Positions 45,821 through 54,265 of a stretch of DNA of 54,265 nucleotides are shown here, piece after piece. Each line of letters opens with the position of its first letter. Positions within the stretch are counted from its first letter, which is position 1. The notes beneath the pieces are model-generated. The model searched no databases. It was given only the letters and a program-made list of their open reading frames with translations, and was not told the DNA's origin. Made by a program: the position numbers and the translations under genes. This stretch comes from Anaeromicrobium sp. (GTDB lineage Bacteria; Bacillota; Clostridia; Peptostreptococcales; Thermotaleaceae), in contig NZ_JAOART010000072.1 of the NCBI RefSeq assembly GCF_025210435.1, positions 1 to 54,265 of the forward strand, read 5' to 3'.

Positions 45821-45868
45821 AAGGCAACTTAAGTCGAAGTTATATCACTTTGATTTAAGTTGCCTTTT
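45821..45868 (+). terminator. Terminator-like hairpin between spoVD and murE
   Basis: AAGGCAACTTAA and TTAAGTTGCCTT form a perfect 12-bp stem across a ~22-base loop, followed by TTTCG. It ends the mraZ-spoVD segment or attenuates the promoter just upstream. Confidence 0.65.
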
Positions 45869-45912
45869 CGTGAGTTTTGTTTATAATCATAATTTGACGT
45901 CTATAATACTAA

Positions 45913-45982
45913 GGATATATTTTCCCTTGTAGGCAAGTTATTGTGTGGCGGAAAATTTAGAATTTATAATTTAATAAATATC
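45913..45982 (+). repeat. Fragment of the palindromic repeat (right end)
   Basis: GGATATATTTTCCCTTGTAGG then CAAGTTATTGTGTGG (about 45913-45949) matches the right half of intact copies; the left half is missing. It lies 40 bp upstream of the murE start inside the dcw cluster. Confidence 0.75.
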
Positions 45983-46022
45983 TGCAAGTGAATAAAAATA
46001 ATTTCCATGAGGGGTGTAGTTT

Positions 46023-47480
46023 ATGAAATTAAAAGATATAATTAATGAGATAGATCTAATAGATATAAGTGGAGAATTAAATGTGGGAATAAATAATATT
46101 TGTTATGATTCTAGGAATGTAAAAGAAGGGGATTTATTTGTGTGTGTGAAAGGATTTAAAGTGGATGGACACAAATATGTAGATTCAGCTATGAAAAAAG
46201 GGGCGAAGGCCTTTATTGTAGAGGATGAAGTGAAAATAGATGGGGTGACTGTGGTAAAAGTTTCTAATTCTAGAAAGGCTATGGCAAAAATTGCATCTAA
46301 CTTTTATGGTGATCCCACAAGGTCAATGGAAGTTATAGGTATCACAGGGACTAATGGAAAAACTACCATTACATACTTAATTAATAGCATTTTAGACAGT
46401 AAAAATATAAAATCTGGAATTATAGGAACTATAGGTCATAAAATATTAAATAAGGAGTATAAAGCTAATAACACTACACCAGAAGCCTTTGAGTTACAAA
46501 AAATGTTTAATGAAATGAAAAATGCAGGTGTCCATGTGGCTGTCATGGAAGTTTCATCCCATTCAATAGAGTTAGATAGGGTAGATAATGTTAATTTTTC
46601 CATAGGTATATTTACTAATTTAACAAAGGATCATTTAGATTACCATAAAGATATGGATAATTACTATGAAGCTAAGAAAAAACTATTTTTTATGACCAAT
46701 AAAGCTAATATAATTAATGTGGATGATTCCTATGGCAAAAAATTGGCAAAAGAGTTAGAATCTAGCCATGTTGAGACTATCACCTACGGAATAGATAGTG
46801 AATGTCATATAAGAGGAACAAATATAGGTATAACACCACAGGGGGCTACCTTTACATTAGTCACCCCTAAATATAGTGGAGAAATTAACTTAAATACACC
46901 TGGCAAGTTTTCCATATATAATGGATTAGCAGCAGCTAGTGGAGCTTACGTTTTAGGATATTCTTTTGAGGATATTAAAAGGGGACTAGAAAATAATAAA
47001 GGGGTTTCAGGGAGATTTGAAAAAGTAAATAATTCTAAGGGGTATAATGTTATTGTGGATTATTCCCATACACCAGATTCTTTGGAAAATGCATTAATAA
47101 CAGCTAAAGAATTTACTCAAGGAAAGATAATAACAGTATTTGGATGTGGTGGTGACAGGGATAAAACTAAGAGGTCTATAATGGGAGAGATAGCAGGAAA
47201 ACTATCCAATTATGTGATTATAACTAGTGATAATCCAAGAAGTGAAGAACCAAATAGTATTTTAGATCATATAGAAGAAGGAATTGAAGGTACTAATTGT
47301 GAATATAAAAAAATAGTAGATAGGAAAGAAGGTATAAGGGAGGCTATTAAAAGGGCAAATAAGGATGATATAGTTTTAATAGCAGGAAAGGGTCATGAGA
47401 CATATCAAATATTAGGAAATGAGACCATAGACTTTGATGACAGATTAGTGGCCAAGGCCATTATTGAGGGGGAAATGTAG
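46023..47480 (+). CDS. murE: UDP-MurNAc-tripeptide synthetase MurE, meso-DAP type
   Basis: Adds the third residue to UDP-MurNAc-L-Ala-D-Glu in the cytoplasm. The 485-residue ligase has GTNGKTT (109-115) and the DNPR motif (about 403-406) in DNPRSEEP, which selects meso-diaminopimelate rather than lysine. Length is standard. GAGGGGTG precedes the ATG. Its TAG directly precedes the murF ATG. Confidence 0.95.
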   Translation: MKLKDIINEIDLIDISGELNVGINNICYDSRNVKEGDLFVCVKGFKVDGHKYVDSAMKKGAKAFIVEDEVKIDGVTVVKVSNSRKAMAKIASNFYGDPTRSMEVIGITGTNGKTTITYLINSILDSKNIKSGIIGTIGHKILNKEYKANNTTPEAFELQKMFNEMKNAGVHVAVMEVSSHSIELDRVDNVNFSIGIFTNLTKDHLDYHKDMDNYYEAKKKLFFMTNKANIINVDDSYGKKLAKELESSHVETITYGIDSECHIRGTNIGITPQGATFTLVTPKYSGEINLNTPGKFSIYNGLAAASGAYVLGYSFEDIKRGLENNKGVSGRFEKVNNSKGYNVIVDYSHTPDSLENALITAKEFTQGKIITVFGCGGDRDKTKRSIMGEIAGKLSNYVIITSDNPRSEEPNSILDHIEEGIEGTNCEYKKIVDRKEGIREAIKRANKDDIVLIAGKGHETYQILGNETIDFDDRLVAKAIIEGEM

Positions 47481-48851
47481 ATGGAAATTAGTATAGGTGA
47501 AATAATTAAATGTACTAATGGTCAATTAATTGAAGGTAATACAAGGGAAGAGATTAAAAGAATATCTACGGATTCTAGAGATATAAAGGAAAATGATATG
47601 TTCATAGCCCTAATTGGTGAAAACTTCGATGGGCATAAATTTTTAAAATCTGCAGCCAGTAAAGGAGCTAAAACCCTATTGGTAAGTCAGTATAAAAACC
47701 ACATAGAAGGGGTAAACGTAATAAAAGTAGAAGATACCTTAAAGGCAATGGAAGAAATTGCTAAATACTATATTTCAAAATTTCATATTTTGAAAGTGGC
47801 TGTAACAGGTAGTACAGGAAAAACTACTACTAAAGATATGATATATAATGTTCTTAGGAAAAAATATAAAGTATTAAAGAACAAGGGAAATTTCAATAAT
47901 CATATAGGTCTTCCTAAAACTGTATTTGAATTAGACAGTACCTATGAAGCTTGTATACTTGAAATGGGTATGAGTGGATTTGATGAAATAGATTTGTTAG
48001 CAAATATAGTAAGACCCCATATAGGAGTAATAACTAATGTGGGATTGTCCCATATAGAAAGGCTAGGGTCACAAGAAAATATATGTAAGGCCAAGATGGA
48101 AATTAAAAATTATTTTAATGAAAAGGATATGTTAATACTAAATGGTGATGATAAATTCCTATGTAATATAGAAGGGGATAAATATAATGTTTTAAAAGTT
48201 GGATTAAATAAAGATATGGACCTTAGAGGAGAAATAAAAAAAGATCTAGGTCAGGATGGAATTCTATTTAGTGTAATCTATGAAACTAAAACCTATGACT
48301 TTAGACTAAATGTGGCTGGGATACACAATGTTTACAATGCCATGAGTGCCATAATGATAGGGATTATAGAAGATATACCTATGGACAAGATAAGGGAAGC
48401 CATTTCTGAATTTGAAAGTGGCAACATGAGATTAAATATAAAAGAAAATGGTGAAATATTAATTATAGATGACACCTATAATGCCAGTCCAGATTCTATG
48501 GAAGCTGGAATCAATGTACTAAAAAATGTTGGGAAAAATAGAAAAATAGCCATATTAGGAGATATGCTAGAAATGGGCGAATATGCTAAGGATGCCCATG
48601 AAAATGTAGGTTATAGGGTAAGTGAAGAGAACATAGATGTATTAATAGCCGTTGGAAATGACGCAATCCATTATAAGACTGGAGCTATGAAAAAGGGGAT
48701 GGGAAGTGATAAAACTTTCTTCTTTAAAAGTAATCAAGAAGTGATGGAATTTTTAAAAGACTTCCTTAAGGAAGATGACACTTTTCTCATTAAAGGCTCT
48801 AGGGGAATGAAAATGGAAGAACTAGTAAAATATTTGCAAGAGAGGAGATAA
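47481..48851 (+). CDS. murF: UDP-MurNAc-pentapeptide synthetase MurF
   Basis: Adds D-Ala-D-Ala to the UDP-MurNAc-tripeptide. The 456-residue ligase has the P-loop GSTGKTTTKDM (about 113-123), KNKGNFNNHIGLP after it, and the DDTYNASPDSM motif (about 330-340) typical of MurF. The ATG abuts the murE stop codon and AGGGGGAAAT at the end of murE is its ribosome site. mraY starts 4 bp after its stop. Confidence 0.95.
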   Translation: MEISIGEIIKCTNGQLIEGNTREEIKRISTDSRDIKENDMFIALIGENFDGHKFLKSAASKGAKTLLVSQYKNHIEGVNVIKVEDTLKAMEEIAKYYISKFHILKVAVTGSTGKTTTKDMIYNVLRKKYKVLKNKGNFNNHIGLPKTVFELDSTYEACILEMGMSGFDEIDLLANIVRPHIGVITNVGLSHIERLGSQENICKAKMEIKNYFNEKDMLILNGDDKFLCNIEGDKYNVLKVGLNKDMDLRGEIKKDLGQDGILFSVIYETKTYDFRLNVAGIHNVYNAMSAIMIGIIEDIPMDKIREAISEFESGNMRLNIKENGEILIIDDTYNASPDSMEAGINVLKNVGKNRKIAILGDMLEMGEYAKDAHENVGYRVSEENIDVLIAVGNDAIHYKTGAMKKGMGSDKTFFFKSNQEVMEFLKDFLKEDDTFLIKGSRGMKMEELVKYLQERR

Positions 48852-48855
48852 ATAG

Positions 48856-49827
48856 ATGAGTTATTTACAAATGATTATAGTTATGGTGGCATCATTTTTT
48901 ATTACTTTAATATTAGGACCAATTTGTATACCAATTCTTAGGAGACTTAAGGTGGGACAAAGCATAAGAGATGAGGGGCCAAAGTCTCATATGAGTAAAT
49001 CTGGAACTCCTACCATGGGTGGGATAATGATGGTTTTGGCAGTGCTAATAACCACATTAACAGCAGGTTTATCTGGAGAACAAATGAAGGATTTGTATGT
49101 GATGCTATTTGCTACTATATCATTTGGACTGATTGGGTTCATAGATGATTTTATAAAGGTTGTACTAAAGAGAAATTTAGGATTAAGAGCATACCAAAAG
49201 TTAATTGGTCAAGTGTTAATAGCCCTTATATTGGCCATTTACTTTTTGAAAACTTCCAGTTACAAGGCCAATATATATATACCTTTTATTCATACTAGCA
49301 TAGATTTTGGCATGTTATATATACCTTTTATAGTTGTATTTGTTGTGGGAACAACTAATAGTGTGAATTTAACAGATGGATTAGATGGATTAGCTTCAGG
49401 AGTAACTTTAATAATATCAGCCTTCTTTAGTTTAGTGGCTGTTAAAATGGGAATGCCTAGTGTGGCCATATTCTGTGGTGCACTAACAGGGGCATGTTTA
49501 GGTTTTTTAAGGTTTAATGCACATCCTGCGAAGGTGTTTATGGGAGATACGGGTTCAATGGCTCTAGGTGGTGCTATTGCAGCAGTTAGTATACTTACTA
49601 ACTTAACTATGATAATTCCAATTGTAGGTGGAATATATTTTATGGAAGCCCTATCTGTTATTATACAAGTAGCTTCATTTAAACTTACAGGTAAAAGGGT
49701 ATTTAAAATGAGTCCCCTTCATCACCACTTTGAATTATGTGGATGGAAAGAAACAAAGGTAGTAATTGTATTTTGGTTAGTTACTTTTATCTTATGTATG
49801 ATTGGATTGTTTGGAATTAGAATATAA
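48856..49827 (+). CDS. mraY: Phospho-MurNAc-pentapeptide transferase MraY
   Basis: Transfers phospho-MurNAc-pentapeptide to undecaprenyl phosphate, making lipid I. The 323-residue protein has about ten membrane segments and the catalytic loops IGFIDDFIKV (about 96-105), NLTDGLDGLASG (about 173-184) and the MSPLHHHFEL histidine motif (about 285-294). All key Asp and His residues are present. Four bp separate it from murF. Confidence 0.96.
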   Translation: MSYLQMIIVMVASFFITLILGPICIPILRRLKVGQSIRDEGPKSHMSKSGTPTMGGIMMVLAVLITTLTAGLSGEQMKDLYVMLFATISFGLIGFIDDFIKVVLKRNLGLRAYQKLIGQVLIALILAIYFLKTSSYKANIYIPFIHTSIDFGMLYIPFIVVFVVGTTNSVNLTDGLDGLASGVTLIISAFFSLVAVKMGMPSVAIFCGALTGACLGFLRFNAHPAKVFMGDTGSMALGGAIAAVSILTNLTMIIPIVGGIYFMEALSVIIQVASFKLTGKRVFKMSPLHHHFELCGWKETKVVIVFWLVTFILCMIGLFGIRI

Positions 49828-49851
49828 TCAGATAGAAAGCAGGTGTTTATA

Positions 49852-51204
49852 ATGGATTTAAGAGGTAAAAAAGTACTTATTGTGGGTATGGGAAAATCAG
49901 GTATAGCTACTGTTAATACACTATCAGAACAGGGAGCTATAGTTTATACTTATGATAAAAAGACTAAAGAAGAATTAAAGGATATATTATTAAAAATTGA
50001 TGAAAATAAAATAGGAAAAATCTATGATGAATTTCCAGATAGTAAAGAGTTTGACCTAATAGTATTAAGTCCTGGTGTTCCTACTGATTTAGATTTTATA
50101 AAAGAAGCTAAATCAGGTAATGTGGAAGTTATAGGAGAATTAGAACTTGCTTATAGGCTATGTAAGGGGACTTTTATAGGAATAACAGGAACTAATGGAA
50201 AAACTACTACTACAGCTTTAACGGGAGAAATATTTAAAAATGCTAAAAAGGATACTTATGTGGTAGGAAATATAGGGGTGGCGGCCATATCAAAGGCACC
50301 TTTGGCTAAAGGCACTTCCATGATGGTTACAGAAGTAAGTAGTTTTCAATTAGAGAGTATCAAAGACTTTAATCCTCACATAGGAGCCATATTAAACATT
50401 ACACCAGACCACTTAAATAGGCACAAGACCATGGAGAATTACATAAATGCTAAGGCTCATATATTTGAAAATCAAGATGAAAATGATTATGTAATACTTA
50501 ATAAGGATAATGAAGAGACTTATAAGCTGGCAAGTAAGTGCAAATCAAATGTCATATTCTTTAGTAGAAAAGAAATTCTACAAGAGGGTGTATATGTGCA
50601 TGATGAACATATAATGGCAAAAAAAGATAATATGGAATATGAAATTTGTAATATTTCAGATTTACAAATTCCAGGAACCCATAACTTAGAAAATGCCCTT
50701 GCAGCTACAGCCATATGCCTTTGGGCTGGAATAGATGTTCAATATATTGAACAAACATTGAAAGAATTCATGGGAGTAGAACATAGAACAGAATTTGTTA
50801 GTGAAATAAATGGGGTTAGATATATTAATGACTCAAAGGGAACTAATCCTGATGCATCCATAAAAGCTATAGAAGCCATGAAAAATCCCATATTATTAAT
50901 AGCAGGAGGTATGGATAAGGGAAGTGATTTTACTGAGTTCATAAGTTCCTTTAAGGGAAAAGTTAAAAATATGATTTTACTAGGAGAAACGGCTGAAAAA
51001 ATAGAGGAAACGGCCAAGGAAAATGAATTTTATAATATAACAAGAGTAAAAGATATGAAGGAAGCTGTAAAAACTGCAAGTACCATGGCAGTAAGTGGTG
51101 ATTGTGTATTATTGTCACCTGCTTGTGCAAGTTGGGATATGTATAAGAGTTACGAAGTGAGGGGAAAAGATTTCAAAGAATGTGTTCTAAACTTAAGGAG
51201 GTAA
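49852..51204 (+). CDS. murD: UDP-MurNAc-L-Ala:D-Glu ligase MurD
   Basis: Adds D-glutamate to UDP-MurNAc-L-Ala. The 450-residue ligase has an N-terminal Rossmann motif VLIVGMGKSG, the P-loop GITGTNGKTTT, LNITPDHLNRH and the C-terminal LLSPACASWDMYKSYEVRGKDF. ATG at 49852 was chosen, with GCAGGTG ten bases upstream; GTG at 49843 overlaps that site. It follows mraY by 24 bp and is 6 bp before the ftsW gene. Confidence 0.95.
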   Translation: MDLRGKKVLIVGMGKSGIATVNTLSEQGAIVYTYDKKTKEELKDILLKIDENKIGKIYDEFPDSKEFDLIVLSPGVPTDLDFIKEAKSGNVEVIGELELAYRLCKGTFIGITGTNGKTTTTALTGEIFKNAKKDTYVVGNIGVAAISKAPLAKGTSMMVTEVSSFQLESIKDFNPHIGAILNITPDHLNRHKTMENYINAKAHIFENQDENDYVILNKDNEETYKLASKCKSNVIFFSRKEILQEGVYVHDEHIMAKKDNMEYEICNISDLQIPGTHNLENALAATAICLWAGIDVQYIEQTLKEFMGVEHRTEFVSEINGVRYINDSKGTNPDASIKAIEAMKNPILLIAGGMDKGSDFTEFISSFKGKVKNMILLGETAEKIEETAKENEFYNITRVKDMKEAVKTASTMAVSGDCVLLSPACASWDMYKSYEVRGKDFKECVLNLRR

Positions 51205-51210
51205 AAGAGT

Positions 51211-52314
51211 ATGGCTAAAAGAAAATCAAGCGACTTTACTTTACTATTGCTAGTTCTAATATTGGTAGTAATAGGAGTTATTATGGTTTTTAGTTCTAGC
51301 CATTACTATGCCCTTACCAAACTACATGATTCTTACTATTTTCTTAAAAGAGAACTTCTATGGGCTACTATAGGACTTATAGGAATGACATTTACTATGA
51401 ATTTTGACTATTTCAGATATAAAAAATTAGCACCATATGCCTTTGGTTTGAGTATAGTACTTTTATTATTAGTATTAACACCACTAGGAAAGGAATTTAA
51501 TGGAGCCAGGCGATGGATTGGGATAGGTAGCTTTACCATAATGCCAGGAGAAATAAGTAAAATTTGTGCCATAATATTTGTGGCATCTAGTTTATCTTCT
51601 ATGGGAGATAAAATAAAGAAGTTCTTACATGGAGTATGTCCATATATACTTATAATAGGAATATATATGGGACTCATATTACTTCAACCTAATATGAGTA
51701 CGGCAGTAACCATAGGGGCAGTAATTGCCTGTATGATGTTTATTGCAGGCATGAGATGGTTCCATGTTATAGTAATGGGCATGGGAGGATTTTTTGCTCT
51801 TGGAGCAATGGTTGTGGCAGCTCCCTATAGAATGAAGAGATTAACGGGATTTTTAGATCCATTTAAAGACCCAATGGGAACAGGATATCAAGTTATACAA
51901 TCCCTATATGCATTAGGTTCAGGAGGCTTATTTGGAGTTGGATTAGGAAGAAGTATGCAAAAATATTTATATATCCCAGAACCTCAAAATGATTTTATTT
52001 TCGCCATAATAGGGGAAGAACTAGGGTTTATTGGGTGCATGGTAATTATTATACTATATGTGCTCTTAATATGGAGAGGAGTTAGAATTGCCATAAATGC
52101 ACCAGATACCTTTGGATGTCTATTAGCATCAGGGATTACATCAATGGTTGCAGTACAGTGCATAATAAATATTGCTGTTGCCACATCGTCCATGCCAGTT
52201 ACGGGTATGGCCCTACCATTTATAAGTTGGGGAGGGAATTCTCTTGCTATATTTATGGCATCAGTTGGAATATTGCTAAATGTTTCAAGGTATTCTAATT
52301 TAGATAGGAGTTGA
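51211..52314 (+). CDS. spoVE: FtsW/SpoVE-type SEDS glycosyltransferase
   Basis: Polymerises lipid II at the septum or spore cortex, with the class B PBP as partner. The 367-residue protein has about ten membrane segments, the N-terminal VFSSSHYYA segment, a GARRWI motif, PGEISKICAI (about 111-120), and PEPQNDFIFAIIGEELGFIG plus PVTGMALPFISWGGNS, all SEDS hallmarks. SpoVE and FtsW cannot be told apart by eye; the spoVD gene upstream favours SpoVE. AAGGAGG precedes the ATG. Confidence 0.93.
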   Translation: MAKRKSSDFTLLLLVLILVVIGVIMVFSSSHYYALTKLHDSYYFLKRELLWATIGLIGMTFTMNFDYFRYKKLAPYAFGLSIVLLLLVLTPLGKEFNGARRWIGIGSFTIMPGEISKICAIIFVASSLSSMGDKIKKFLHGVCPYILIIGIYMGLILLQPNMSTAVTIGAVIACMMFIAGMRWFHVIVMGMGGFFALGAMVVAAPYRMKRLTGFLDPFKDPMGTGYQVIQSLYALGSGGLFGVGLGRSMQKYLYIPEPQNDFIFAIIGEELGFIGCMVIIILYVLLIWRGVRIAINAPDTFGCLLASGITSMVAVQCIINIAVATSSMPVTGMALPFISWGGNSLAIFMASVGILLNVSRYSNLDRS

Positions 52315-52318
52315 CGTA

Positions 52319-53425
52319 ATGAAGGTACTAATTACAGGTGGAGGCACTGGAGGACACATATATCCAGCTATTGCCATTGCAAATAAGATAAAAGGTGAAA
52401 TCAAAACAGCTCAAATACTATTTGTAGGTACAGAAAAGGGACTAGAAAGTGAGTTGGTTCCAAAGGCAGGTTATAATCTAAAGACAATAAAGGTAAGCGG
52501 ATTCAAAAGAAAAATTTCATTGGATACGGCAAAATCAGCAGTTGACTTGGCCTGTGGTCTAAAGGATTCCATAAAGGTCATCTTAAAATTCAAACCAGAT
52601 ATTGTCATTGGAACGGGTGGATATGTATGTGGACCTGTAGTATTCATAGCTTCTATGCTTAATATTAAAACAGTTATTCATGAACAAAATGTCATACCAG
52701 GAGTAACTAATAAAATATTGGGTAAGTTTGTTAATCGGGTTTTGGTAAGCTTTCATGAGTCTAAAAAGTATTTTAATAATGATAAAAAAGTCTATCTTAC
52801 AGGAAATCCAATTAGAAAGGATTTTATAAAAATAAGTGAGGAAAGTTCTAAAGAAGAAATAGGAGCTAAAGAAGATGAGTTTGTAGTATTGTCCTTTGGA
52901 GGAAGCCGTGGTGCTGAAAAAATAAATAACATTATGGCTAAAGTTATAGAAAGAACCCATAAGGATAAAAAAATAAAAATAATTCATGTAACGGGAAGTA
53001 GACACTATAAAGAGGTAATGGACTTTTTTAAAGAAAAGGGTATAAATAAGGACGTTAAGGACTCTGTAAAAGAGTATATATATGATATGGCAAAATATAT
53101 GGGAGCGGCAGATTTGGCCATATGTCGTGCAGGAGCCATAACTTTAGCTGAAATAACAGCTATGGGAATACCTTCTATTTTAATACCATCTCCTTATGTT
53201 ACTAATAATCATCAAGAGCATAATGCAAGAGTATTAGAGGATAAAGGAGCAGCCATATTAGTTAAAGAATCTGAATTTGATGAACATGTTATACTTAATA
53301 ATATATATGAACTATCAAAACAAAAGGATAAATTGAATACCATGGCTAAAAAGAGTAGGGAGATAGCAAAACCAAATGCTACTGATATAATTTATTCTAA
53401 TATATTAGAAGTATTAAAATCATAA
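52319..53425 (+). CDS. murG: Lipid II synthase MurG
   Basis: Adds GlcNAc to lipid I at the inner face of the membrane. The 368-residue GT-B protein has GGGTGGHIYPA (about 6-16), IGTGGYVCGP (about 98-107), VIHEQNVIPG, SFGGSRGAEKIN and the donor-site region CRAGAITLAEITAMG with PYVTNNHQEHNA. Full length and intact. TAGGAG precedes the ATG. Confidence 0.95.
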   Translation: MKVLITGGGTGGHIYPAIAIANKIKGEIKTAQILFVGTEKGLESELVPKAGYNLKTIKVSGFKRKISLDTAKSAVDLACGLKDSIKVILKFKPDIVIGTGGYVCGPVVFIASMLNIKTVIHEQNVIPGVTNKILGKFVNRVLVSFHESKKYFNNDKKVYLTGNPIRKDFIKISEESSKEEIGAKEDEFVVLSFGGSRGAEKINNIMAKVIERTHKDKKIKIIHVTGSRHYKEVMDFFKEKGINKDVKDSVKEYIYDMAKYMGAADLAICRAGAITLAEITAMGIPSILIPSPYVTNNHQEHNARVLEDKGAAILVKESEFDEHVILNNIYELSKQKDKLNTMAKKSREIAKPNATDIIYSNILEVLKS

Positions 53426-53544
53426 AATTTTCCTATCTATGGGAACACCTTCGAGATTAATGCATAAAATGATTAATATATTAGGTATTGTGCGTAGCTT
53501 AATTTTTATATGAAATATTTGTGAAAAACTCGGAGGTGTAATTT

Positions 53545-53892
53545 ATGAGCCGACTGCTAGTAAAAGGCCAAAATAAATTAAATGGAGAACTGGCAATAAA
53601 GGGAGCAAAAAATGCAGTTTTACCTATTTTGGCTGCTACTATTTTAAACGAAGGTGAAAGTATCTTATTTGATGCACCTCATCTTAGTGATGTTGATGCT
53701 ATGATTAATATATTGAAATCCATAGGTTGTAAAATAGAATTTGAAGATTCCGTAATGAAAGTTGATACTAGTAATTTAAGTTCCCATGAAATTCCAGAAC
53801 ACTTAGTAAGAGAAATGAGATCATCCATATTTTTAATGGGCCCCATGTTGGCCAGGTGTGGAAAGATAAGGATAAGTTACCCAGGTGGGTAA
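53545..53892 (+). pseudogene. murA: UDP-GlcNAc enolpyruvyl transferase MurA, truncated at residue 115
   Basis: The first 115 of about 420 residues of MurA, which makes the first committed peptidoglycan precursor. The N-terminus is intact, with KGAKNAVLPIL placing the substrate-binding Lys22-Asn23, followed by the expected HLVREMRSSIFLMGPMLARCG. The frame stops with TAA directly after YPGG, where every MurA continues with the catalytic Cys. No further MurA coding is found in any frame to the window end. CGGAGGTG precedes the ATG. Clostridia usually have a second murA, which could cover its loss; assembly artefact at the repeat is the other explanation. Confidence 0.85.
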
Positions 53893-54120
53893 CAAAACTT
53901 GTGGGTACAAATTGATTGTTTCATATACATGAGTATTTTCATGAAAGCTTAAATGGAAAGAACCTAGAGGGTTCTGTTAATTTTTAAGGAAAATATGGAC
54001 AAGTTAAATACGTTGGTTAAGAAAATCCAGATTCTTGAGCCAGCGTATTTTCTTTTTGTGTTCAAGGGTGAGAATATTCTATAAATATAATTAGAAATAA
54101 GAGTTGTTTGGTATATAATA
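53893..54120 (+). other. Unidentified segment replacing the rest of murA
   Basis: About 230 bp with no gene of any length and no similarity to MurA. It has a near-direct duplication of GTGGGTA-AC / GTGGGTAC right at the junction (53886-53910), a small hairpin AGAACC-TAGA-GGGTTCT near 53960 and the terminator at 54006. A short frame ending at about 53988 (HESLNGKNLEGSVNF) could be the 3' end of a transposase or other foreign gene, but I cannot identify it. Confidence 0.4.
54006..54057 (+). terminator. Terminator-like hairpin after the murA fragment
   Basis: AAATACGTTGG and CCAGCGTATTT pair with one mismatch, extended inward by AAGAA/TTCTT, around an AATCCAGA loop, followed by TCTTTTT. Confidence 0.7.
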
Positions 54121-54124
54121 TAAG

Positions 54125-54265
54125 TATAGATTTATTGGTTGTAAATTTGTTTTATACAGTAACTTGCCTATAAGGGAAAATATATTGAAAATCTTTGGAA
54201 CCCTGGAACGTCACAACATCCTATGCTACTCCAACATGACACATGAACCTATATACGAAGATTCA
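54125..54265 (-). repeat. Palindromic dispersed repeat, inverted copy cut by the window end
   Basis: On the minus strand this reads from the centre of the element outward, ending in AAATCTATA at 54125. The first ~115 bases of that reading match window positions 1-115 almost perfectly. Its end segment (GTATAAAACAAATTTACAACCAATAAATC on minus) pairs with the left end of intact copies, showing that the element is an inverted repeat along its whole length. Confidence 0.85.

Noticed and set aside
53893-54120. A group I or group II intron (or IStron) interrupting murA
   Set aside because: The junction ends in G-GGTAAC without the usual GUGYG start of group II introns, and I see no conserved group I core or intron-encoded ORF in the ~230 bp available. 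The sequence is too short to judge, since the window ends in the repeat.

Overview
The window is AT-rich DNA from an anaerobic, spore-forming member of the Clostridia. The evidence is the division/cell-wall cluster with sporulation paralogues (spoVD, spoVE-type ftsW), a Spo0E-like gene, meso-DAP-type murE, a glgC/glgD pair, strong AGGAGG ribosome binding sites and frequent GTG/TTG starts. I cannot name the genus. Both ends lie in inverted copies of one palindromic repeat, so this is probably a contig broken at repeats.

Layout. 1-378: two tandem copies of the repeat. 380-1559 (-): two DUF3841 paralogues. 1777-9425 (+): glycogen operon glgC-glgD-glgA-pulA-glgB. 9478-9700: a full repeat copy. 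9809-12435 (+): 5-oxoprolinase pxpABC. 12498-14174 (-): a vanadium-haloperoxidase-like protein. 14532-25757 (+): a defence island with a small protein whose frame is broken by a TAA, a PLD-nuclease/SNF2-like helicase, DUF4391, a type III methyltransferase (Mod), a type III restriction subunit (Res), then an OLD-like ATPase paired with a PIN-domain protein. 26025-33463 (+): a PTS cluster (EIIC, UlaG-type lactonase, EIIB, SorC-type regulator, a beta-propeller-like protein, EIIA, Enzyme I, HPr), preceded by two perfect palindromes that look like operators. 33657-36144 (-): a split ThrE exporter pair and ychF. 36440-41367 (+): a membrane-anchored chelatase-like protein, a YmfF/YmfH-type M16 pair, lgt and a 46-residue Spo0E-like protein. 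41761-53892 (+): the dcw cluster mraZ-rsmH-ftsL-spoVD-murE-murF-mraY-murD-ftsW/spoVE-murG, ending in a murA cut off just before its catalytic cysteine.

How the genes work together. The glg operon makes ADP-glucose, builds and branches glycogen and debranches it. PxpABC hydrolyses 5-oxoproline to glutamate. The PTS cluster encodes a complete phosphorelay (EI, HPr, EIIA, EIIB, EIIC) plus a lactonase, but no downstream ascorbate-pathway enzymes, so its substrate is open. The dcw cluster makes lipid II and the septal/spore wall machinery; a three-repeat MraZ operator overlaps its promoter.

Most worth a second look: the palindromic repeat family (about 240 bp) with intact, fragmentary and internally deleted copies, several inside operons; the ATPase-PIN pair; the four-gene type III-like R-M locus with its interrupted leader protein; the beta-propeller protein in the PTS operon; and the truncated murA next to a repeat. 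All functional calls come from reading motifs by eye; no database search was run.
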